Shown: one piece after another, positions 1 through 4,586 of the stretch | Numbering within the stretch: position 1 is the first letter of the stretch | Layout: the number at the start of each line of letters is the position of its first letter | NCBI GenBank assembly: GCA_023700845.1 | Contig: JAMPYD010000087.1 | Location: 1 to 7,371 of the forward strand | Direction of reading: 5' to 3' | DNA from: Elusimicrobiota bacterium | GTDB taxonomy: Bacteria; Elusimicrobiota; Elusimicrobia; UBA1565; UBA9628 | DNA: 7,371 nt | Position numbers and translations under genes: made by a program | The notes under the pieces: model-generated | Told to the model about the DNA's origin: nothing | Databases searched by the model: none | Seen by the model: the letters and a program-made list of their open reading frames with translations, nothing else

Positions 1-1227
1 GACGCTCTGGAAGCGGAAGCGCTTCATGTACGCCTTCACGAACCGGTCGAACGCGGCCTCTCCGGCGGCGCGCTCGAGGGCGACGACGAAGCGGGCGCCT
101 TTCTCGTAGGGGACGACGCTGAAGGCGTCGTCGGGATCGACGCCCTGAAGGTTCGTGCGCAGGCGCGTCAGCTCGGGCTTGTCCTTGAAGCGCTCCAGCG
201 CCTCCTCGAGCTCCCGCTGGCCGATGCCCCAGGCCAGCGCGGCCGCCTCCTCTCCCCGGAGCGATTTTAATATCCGCCTCTCGGCCCAGACGGTGAAGCC
301 CTCGTTGAGCCAGAAGTGCTCGGCCGTCGCGTTCGAGACCAGGTTTCCCGTCCAGCTGTGCGCCAGCTCGTGGGCCACGACGTCGACGAGGCTGCGGTCT
401 CCCGCGAGCAAGGTGGGCGTCAGGAAGGTCATGCGCGGATTCTCCATGCCGCCGTAAGGAAATGACGGGGGGAGGACCAGCATGTCGTAGCGGTCCCAGT
501 CGTAGGGGCCGAACAGCGCCTCGGCGCGGGCGATCATCGGCTCCGTGTCGGCGAACTCCCACGCGGCGGCCTCGATCGTCGCCGGCTCGGCCCACACGCG
601 GCAGCGGTGCGAAAGGTCCCGCCCCTCGAGCTCGCCGACGGCGAGGGCGAACAGATAGCTCGGGATCGGCTGGGGCATCTTGAACTTGAACGCGCGCCAG
701 CCGGCCCCGGCGGGGGCGTCGCCGGCGGGGCCCGCGCTCATCACCGCGCTGAGGCCCTCGGGCACGGTCACTTCCGCCTCATAAGACACGCGCGCGACGG
801 CGGTGTCCTGGCACGGCAGCACGCTGCGAGCGTGGATGGCCTGGCATTGGCTGAACAGGAAGGGCAGGCGCTTGCCCTCGGTCTGCTCCGGCGAGAGCCA
901 CTGCAGGCCGACGGCAGCGGGGCTCGTCTCGTAGGTCAAGGTCACCGCCTTGGTGTTCGCGGGAAGCTCGAGGCGCAGGCGGCGGCCGAGGATGGGCTCC
1001 TCGGGGCCGAGCTGGAAGGGCACCGGAGACCTCCCGTCGGCGACGGCGCTCTCGATCGTCAAGCCCTTCGTGTCGAGATCGAGGGGCCCCTTGGCGGCGT
1101 CCGCGAAGAGCAAGGTCGCTTCGCCGCGGAGCACCTTCCGCTCGAAGTCCGCCCGCAGGCGGAGGCGCCAGCTTTTCGACCGGGGCTGAGCGTCGTCGAA
1201 ATAGGAGTGGGGGTCGACGCGGGACAT
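1..1227 (-). CDS. M1 family metallopeptidase, leukotriene A4 hydrolase-like aminopeptidase (C-terminus outside window)
   Basis: Zinc aminopeptidase of family M1 that removes N-terminal residues from peptides. The reading frame is open from ATG at 1227 to the left edge, giving 409 codons without a stop; the C-terminal helical domain is missing from the window. Visible motifs are the substrate-binding GGMEN exopeptidase motif (residues 259-263), HELAH (286-290) and the third zinc ligand E309 in LNEGFT, which gives the exact HExxH-x18-E gluzincin spacing. The N-terminal domain has FSQCQAIHARS and LPCQDT, both characteristic of the LTA4H branch. The proton-donor tyrosine is Y374 in VPYEKG. No signal peptide is visible, so it is probably cytoplasmic. 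The start is only 2 bp after the stop of the 49-aa gene and has no good ribosome binding site, which suggests translational coupling. Family assignment is very secure; whether it has epoxide hydrolase activity cannot be judged. Confidence 0.96.
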   Translation of the reverse strand, partial: MSRVDPHSYFDDAQPRSKSWRLRLRADFERKVLRGEATLLFADAAKGPLDLDTKGLTIESAVADGRSPVPFQLGPEEPILGRRLRLELPANTKAVTLTYETSPAAVGLQWLSPEQTEGKRLPFLFSQCQAIHARSVLPCQDTAVARVSYEAEVTVPEGLSAVMSAGPAGDAPAGAGWRAFKFKMPQPIPSYLFALAVGELEGRDLSHRCRVWAEPATIEAAAWEFADTEPMIARAEALFGPYDWDRYDMLVLPPSFPYGGMENPRMTFLTPTLLAGDRSLVDVVAHELAHSWTGNLVSNATAEHFWLNEGFTVWAERRILKSLRGEEAAALAWGIGQRELEEALERFKDKPELTRLRTNLQGVDPDDAFSVVPYEKGARFVVALERAAGEAAFDRFVKAYMKRFRFQSV

Positions 1228-1229
1228 GC

Positions 1230-1379
1230 CTAGTGCTTGTGGCCCCTGGGTCCGTGGATGACGACGGGCATGCAGCCGCCGCAGGCGACGGCGTCGGCTC
1301 CCTTGACGATGAGCCTGACGAAGGTGGTGTCAGGCTTGTCGTTTCCGCAGATGACGCATTTCAGTTCGGGGATGGGCAT
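1230..1379 (-). CDS. 49-aa protein with two CxxC knuckles (zinc-ribbon-like)
   Basis: A small ORF of 49 codons plus TAG, starting MPIPELKCVICGNDK and ending in a basic His-containing tail (HGPRGHKH). Cysteines C8/C11 (CVIC) and C33/C36 (CGGC) form two CxxC pairs about 21 residues apart, the usual layout of a small treble-clef or zinc-ribbon fold; zinc binding is inferred. It has a good Shine-Dalgarno sequence, GAGAGG, 6 bp before ATG, and GC-type third positions throughout, so it looks like a real gene rather than a chance frame. It lies 27 bp after the 67-aa gene and its stop is 2 bp before the M1 peptidase start. I do not recognise a named family. It could be a metal-binding accessory protein or a nucleic-acid-binding mini-protein; nothing here decides. 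Confidence 0.8.
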   Translation of the reverse strand: MPIPELKCVICGNDKPDTTFVRLIVKGADAVACGGCMPVVIHGPRGHKH

Positions 1380-1385
1380 GGGAGA

Positions 1386-1391
1386 CCTCTC
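1386..1391 (-). promoter_or_regulatory. Shine-Dalgarno sequence of the 49-aa gene
   Basis: Read on the minus strand this is GAGAGG, 6 bp before the ATG at 1379. It supports the choice of start and the reality of this very short gene. The M1 gene immediately downstream lacks an equally good site. Confidence 0.65.
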
Positions 1392-1424
1392 AAAAAATAA
1401 GGCGGATCAGGACGGGCAGCCGCC
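1392..1424 (-). terminator. possible weak intrinsic terminator or attenuator after the 67-aa gene
   Basis: On the minus strand, GGCGG (1424-1420) can pair with CCGCC (1405-1401) across a 14-nt loop, followed directly by TTATTTTTT (1400-1392). The T-rich run is conspicuous in DNA this GC-rich. The stem is only 5 bp, the loop is long, and the left arm lies inside the 3' end of the 67-aa gene with the stop codon in the loop. At most I would expect partial termination that lowers expression of the 49-aa and M1 genes. It could also simply be an unstructured ribosome-entry leader. Confidence 0.3.
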
Positions 1425-1610
1425 GCCGCCGCACGGGCCGCGACGGCCGCACGGCATCTCGGGGGCGGGGCCCTTCGCTTTGGAGGCGACCTTGGGCACG
1501 CGGTCGCTGACGCGGACGATCTCGCCTGTCTCCTTGTCGTAGCGATACGAGCCGGTCGCGGCCGTGTCCGTCGGGGGTTTTCGCGCGCGCTTCGCGGCTT
1601 TGGTCGTCAT
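1407..1610 (-). CDS. 67-aa conserved-looking protein with Cys/Gly-rich tail
   Basis: A 67-residue protein with three visible parts: a basic, disordered N-terminus (residues 2-12, KAAKRARKPP); a polar segment GSYRYDKETGEIVRVSDRVP (20-39) that looks like a short beta-hairpin; and a C-terminus with C54, C60 and C65 in a CGRRGPCGGGGCPS context (Cx5Cx4C). Three cysteines suggest metal or disulfide chemistry, but the ligand count is too low for a complete mononuclear zinc site unless it dimerises or has a partner. There is no signal peptide or membrane segment. ATG at 1610 has no usable Shine-Dalgarno at normal spacing (a GAGG is 13 bp away) but has TATAAT 7 bp upstream, suggesting a leaderless mRNA. 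It lies 23 bp after the GT-C gene and 27 bp before the 49-aa gene. I do not recognise the family and assign no function. Confidence 0.75.
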   Translation of the reverse strand: MTTKAAKRARKPPTDTAATGSYRYDKETGEIVRVSDRVPKVASKAKGPAPEMPCGRRGPCGGGGCPS

Positions 1611-1617
1611 GTTTGCG

Positions 1618-1623
1618 ATTATA
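1618..1623 (-). promoter_or_regulatory. perfect -10 box (TATAAT), likely leaderless promoter of the 67-aa gene
   Basis: On the minus strand the sequence TATAAT is followed by 7 bp (CGCAAAC) and then the ATG at 1610. The usual -10 to start-site distance puts transcription initiation at or next to the A of ATG. No convincing -35 (TTGACA-like) is seen 15-18 bp upstream. It lies in the 23-bp gap after the GT-C stop, so the downstream genes may be transcribed both from here and by readthrough. The hexamer is directly visible; promoter activity is inferred. Confidence 0.55.
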
Positions 1624-1633
1624 CCTCAGAATC

Positions 1634-3151
1634 TCATCTTTGTTCGGCGGGCCCGGGCCGTCTCTTCGCGGCCAGGGGGCTTCGGGCGATGAGCGCGGCG
1701 ACCTGCGCCCCGTCGGCGATCGACAGGGCGGGGCCCCCGAGCCAGCGCTTCTCATCGAGGACGACGCAGGGACCCAGACGGCGCAGGAGGTCCGGTCCCA
1801 GCACGCCGTCGTACGGGGGAAGGCCGGGATAGTCGACGCCCTCGGACGCCTCCGCCACGAGGAAGTGCGGACGCTCGAGGAGGTAATAGTTCCGCATCGG
1901 CAGGTAATAATAGGTGTCGAGGTAGACGAGGGGCAGGCGCCGGTCGGTGCCGCGCACCGTCGCCGCCAGCGCGCCGAGACGGGGATCGACGACGAGGCCC
2001 GAGATGAAATAGCCGGCGGTTCCGGCGACGACGAGCGCTCCGAGAGCCCGGCGGCCGGCCGCCGCGGCGCGGCCGCCCCTGGAGAGCTCGAGAGCGGCGA
2101 GCAGGTAGAGGAACGGGGCGACCGGGGCGAAATAGCGCGCCTGCGTCACCGGACGGCCGCAGACGAATTCCGCCGCGCCGACCAGCGCGACGAACGCGGC
2201 GGCGTGCCAGAGGAGGAAGTCCAGGGCGCCCCTTTCGGCCGCTTCGCCGTCTTGCCGGGCGAGCCGCACCCCGGCCGCGGCGCACGTCGCCAGCACGCCG
2301 GCGCCGACCGCGGGCACGAACCAGGAAGGCAGGATCAGGCCGAGATAGGTGACGTCGAAGAACACGGTCCCGATCAAGCCGCACAGATGGCGGAAGCCCA
2401 GGGGCTCGCCGATCGCGAGGTCCCCGCGGTGCATGCCGAATTGCGTCATCAGAGATCCGAGCCAGGGAAGGAAGGCCGCCGCGGCGCACCCGTGCGCCGC
2501 GAACAGGGCGGCCAGCTCGCGCGGGGACCGGCGCCAGCGGCGCAGCAGCCACGCCGCGTGCGCGGCGAGGATCAGTCCGAAGTAGTAATGCGCGTAAAGG
2601 CCGAGCGCGGCGACCGCGGCGTACGCGGCCCAGAGCCGGCGCGTCGGCCGTTCCGTGAGCTCCAGAGTCAGCCGAGCCTCGCAGACGACGATCAAAGTCA
2701 GCAGCGCATAGACGCGTCCGTCCTGCGCGAAGTGAAGCCAGTAGGACGAAGCGGCCGCGAGGAAAAGCGCGGGCAGCCTCGCGCCCTCGGGCAGCAGGCG
2801 CCGGCTCAGGTCCCGGAACGCGATGAGCGCGCCGATGCCGCACGCCGCCGAGAAGACGCGCAGCCCGATGCGGGGATCGGCGAATAGCCGGATCCAGGCG
2901 TGCATCAGCACGGAATACAGCGGGGGGCTGACCTCGAAGCGCATGAGAAACGAGTGCGTCAACGAGAGCGGCCGGCTCGCGACGAGCAAGGTGAGCGCTT
3001 CGTCGAACCAGAGCGACCGGCTTCCGAGGAACAGGAAGCGCAGGGCGCCGCCGATGACGAGCGCGATCGCCGCGGGCGGGGCGGGGGCGCGCAGCGAGCG
3101 CGCGAAGCGGGAGGCCAGGGCGTCGACTGTGTCCGGGGTACCCGCTCTCAT
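1634..3151 (-). CDS. GT-C fold membrane glycosyltransferase (GT39/ArnT/PMT-like)
   Basis: A 505-aa polytopic membrane protein with roughly ten hydrophobic segments between residues 26 and 390, followed by a soluble C-terminal part (about 395-505). Family hallmarks in order: RSLWFDEA (45-52) in the first periplasmic loop, with D50 the likely catalytic acidic residue; SPPLY (75-79), matching the usual HPPLY; FAQDGRVYAL (141-150), matching the usual YSQEARMYAL; and ARYFAPVAPFLYLLAALEL near the last membrane segments. Such enzymes transfer a sugar from a polyprenyl-phosphate carrier to lipid, protein or glycan on the outer face of the inner membrane. The acceptor cannot be read from sequence. ATG at 3151 is chosen because hydrophobic sequence follows shortly and upstream space is only 25 bp; there is no Shine-Dalgarno, but CATAAT lies 6 bp upstream. 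It is divergent from the GT2-methyltransferase gene, a plausible source of its donor. Confidence 0.9.
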   Translation of the reverse strand: MRAGTPDTVDALASRFARSLRAPAPPAAIALVIGGALRFLFLGSRSLWFDEALTLLVASRPLSLTHSFLMRFEVSPPLYSVLMHAWIRLFADPRIGLRVFSAACGIGALIAFRDLSRRLLPEGARLPALFLAAASSYWLHFAQDGRVYALLTLIVVCEARLTLELTERPTRRLWAAYAAVAALGLYAHYYFGLILAAHAAWLLRRWRRSPRELAALFAAHGCAAAAFLPWLGSLMTQFGMHRGDLAIGEPLGFRHLCGLIGTVFFDVTYLGLILPSWFVPAVGAGVLATCAAAGVRLARQDGEAAERGALDFLLWHAAAFVALVGAAEFVCGRPVTQARYFAPVAPFLYLLAALELSRGGRAAAAGRRALGALVVAGTAGYFISGLVVDPRLGALAATVRGTDRRLPLVYLDTYYYLPMRNYYLLERPHFLVAEASEGVDYPGLPPYDGVLGPDLLRRLGPCVVLDEKRWLGGPALSIADGAQVAALIARSPLAAKRRPGPAEQR

Positions 3152-3157
3152 CGATGG

Positions 3158-3163
3158 ATTATG
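3158..3163 (-). promoter_or_regulatory. -10-like box (CATAAT), likely leaderless promoter of the GT-C gene
   Basis: On the minus strand CATAAT (5 of 6 consensus bases) sits 6 bp before ATG 3151. There is no Shine-Dalgarno between it and the start, so a transcript from this box would begin at about the start codon. It is separated by one base from the facing -10-like box of the plus-strand gene. Activity is inferred. Confidence 0.45.
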
Positions 3164-3164
3164 T

Positions 3165-3170
3165 CAAAAT
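3165..3170 (+). promoter_or_regulatory. -10-like box (CAAAAT), possible leaderless promoter of the GT2-methyltransferase gene
   Basis: CAAAAT (4 of 6 bases against TATAAT, keeping the A2 and T6 positions) lies 6 bp before the GTG at 3177. The 25 bp before this start contain no purine-rich ribosome binding site. The box is weaker than the other two, but its distance to the start codon is the same as that of the facing GT-C box. Any upstream promoter element would lie inside the GT-C coding sequence; none is evident. Confidence 0.35.
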
Positions 3171-3176
3171 ACCCTC

Positions 3177-4520
3177 GTGCGGCTCTCCATAGTCATTCCC
3201 GCCTACAACGAGGAGTCCCGCCTTCCCCTCACGCTGGAGCGGGTTCGCGCCGCACTCGGCGCTTCGGACCGCGAGATCATCGTCGTCGACGACGGCAGCC
3301 GCGACGGGACCGCGGAGGAGGCCGCGCGCGCGGGCGCCTCGGTGGTGAGGCTCGCGCGCAACGGGGGGCGCGGCGCGGCCGTCCGGGCGGGGATCGAGGC
3401 GGCGCGCGGCGGCCTCGTGCTCGAGATGGACGCCGACGGAAGCGTCGACGCGGAGGCGATCACGCGTTTCGCCGACCATTTCGACAGGCATCCGGGCGTG
3501 GACGTGCTGATCGGCAGCCGCAACGCCCTCGGCTCGGTCGTCGTCGTGCCTCAGCCCTTTCTGCGCGTCTTTCTCGGAGGCTGCTTCCTGTTCGCGGCCA
3601 AGGCTTTCTTCGGCTGGGATATCAGCGACTACACGCTCGGCTTCAAGATGTTCCGGAGGGAGGCGGCCGCCGACATCATGCGGCACCAGCACGACGCCGG
3701 CTATCTGGCCGAGGCCGAGATCGTCGTGGCGGCCCGCGGCCGAGGCTGGCGCCTGCAGGAGCTGCCCGTGCGTTGGGCCGAGTACGGCGCCTCCAAGGTC
3801 CGTCCCTGGCGGGAGGCGTGGCGCTCGCTGCGGGGCTTGGCCGTCATCGTCGCGCGCTTTCTCCGGGGCGGGTACGCCCCCGCCCCGGGGCGGTTGTCCT
3901 TCTCCGCGGCCAAGAGGCGGACGACGGGACTTTATGACGGCCTCGGCTGGCCGTCGCTGTTCGCCCGGATACGATTCTTCACGGCGCCGTACGCGGGGCT
4001 CGAGCCGCATGTGCCGCGCGAGGGGCTCATCGTCGACCTCGGCTGCGGCTACGGGACCTTCTCGAACCTGCTCGGGCTCATGGCCCCGGGCCGCCGCGTC
4101 GTCGGCCTCGACTACGACACGGTGAAGCTCAGGCACGCGCCGCGCGGCCTCGGCAACGTGACCTTCCGGGACGGAGACGTCCGGACGGCCGTGACCGAGC
4201 CGGCGGACGCCATCCTGCTGATCCACGTGCTCCACCACCTCGGTTCCTACGAGGAGCAGGAGCCGCTTCTCGCCTCCTGCCGCGAGAAGCTGAAGCCCGA
4301 CGGGCGCCTCGTGGTCTGCGAGGTCGACCGCCGTCCCTACTGGAAATACCTGCTGGGCTGGCTCGCCGACCGCCTGCTCTACCCGGGCGACGATATCTTC
4401 TACCGGTTTCCCGAGGATCTCGCGCCGATCCTCGAGCGCTGCGGCTTCCGCGTCGACACGATCCGCAGCGACGCGGCGACGCCCTTCGCCCACGTCACCT
4501 ACGTCGGCATCAAGCGCTGA
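3177..4520 (+). CDS. bifunctional GT2 (DPM1/ALG5-like) glycosyltransferase and class I SAM methyltransferase
   Basis: A 447-aa two-domain protein. Residues 1-235 are a GT2 glycosyltransferase: LSIVIPAYNEES (3-14), VVDDGSRDGT (36-45), the metal and nucleotide-sugar site DADGS (85-89), DYTLGFKMFRRE (151-162), and the C-terminal GASK (204-207), which resembles the G-SK signature of polyprenyl-phosphate mannose/glucose synthases. Residues about 250-447 are a Rossmann methyltransferase: motif I VDLGCGYGTF (286-295), the acidic post-I VVGLDYD, and AILLIHVLHHL. The GT2 part has no C-terminal membrane anchor, so a peripheral cytoplasmic position is likely. GTG 3177 is chosen because the GT2 fold begins two residues later and any in-frame upstream start would run into the divergent GT-C gene. 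It may supply polyprenyl-P-sugar to that GT-C enzyme; the methyl acceptor is unknown. Both domains are certain, the pathway is inferred. Confidence 0.93.
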   Translation: MRLSIVIPAYNEESRLPLTLERVRAALGASDREIIVVDDGSRDGTAEEAARAGASVVRLARNGGRGAAVRAGIEAARGGLVLEMDADGSVDAEAITRFADHFDRHPGVDVLIGSRNALGSVVVVPQPFLRVFLGGCFLFAAKAFFGWDISDYTLGFKMFRREAAADIMRHQHDAGYLAEAEIVVAARGRGWRLQELPVRWAEYGASKVRPWREAWRSLRGLAVIVARFLRGGYAPAPGRLSFSAAKRRTTGLYDGLGWPSLFARIRFFTAPYAGLEPHVPREGLIVDLGCGYGTFSNLLGLMAPGRRVVGLDYDTVKLRHAPRGLGNVTFRDGDVRTAVTEPADAILLIHVLHHLGSYEEQEPLLASCREKLKPDGRLVVCEVDRRPYWKYLLGWLADRLLYPGDDIFYRFPEDLAPILERCGFRVDTIRSDAATPFAHVTYVGIKR

Positions 4521-4537
4521 GGGGCTCCAAACGCCGC

Positions 4538-4571
4538 GGGGGGAGATCCGGGCTTCCCCGAACCTCCCCCC
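4538..4571. terminator. two-part hairpin between convergent genes, likely bidirectional terminator
   Basis: GGGGGGAG (4538-4545) pairs perfectly with CTCCCCCC (4564-4571), and inside it CGGG (4549-4552) pairs with CCCG (4557-4560) around a CTTC tetraloop, with a 3x3 internal loop between the stems. It lies 17 bp after the GT2-methyltransferase stop and 15 bp after the VIT-VWA stop, where a shared terminator is expected. No T-tract follows on either strand, so it is not a canonical intrinsic terminator; it may pause polymerase, assist Rho, or protect 3' ends. Confidence 0.6.
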
Positions 4572-4586
4572 ACCTCACGTCGAAGC

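Noticed and set aside
607..1233. Plus-strand open frame (208 codons) across the M1 peptidase
   Set aside because: The minus strand reads a complete M1 N-terminal domain through this region; the plus frame has no recognisable motif.
1613..2887. Long plus-strand open frame (424 codons) opposite the GT-C gene
   Set aside because: Composition is Arg/Glu/Gly/Ala-rich low-complexity sequence, as expected for the antisense of high-GC coding DNA; the minus strand gives clear GT-C motifs over the same bases.
3162..3167. Perfect TTGACA on the minus strand as a -35 box for the GT-C gene
   Set aside because: At 16-18 bp spacing the -10 position would fall inside the GT-C coding sequence at a GC-rich stretch (CGGGTA-like) with no resemblance to TATAAT, and transcription would start after the start codon.
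2823..3176. N-terminal extension of the GT2-methyltransferase reading frame
   Set aside because: The frame is open upstream, but it lies antisense to the GT-C gene, has shadow-like composition, and the GT2 fold starts immediately after GTG 3177.
3159..4493. Minus-strand open frame (444 codons) opposite the GT2-methyltransferase gene
   Set aside because: Antisense shadow; the plus strand carries all the catalytic motifs.
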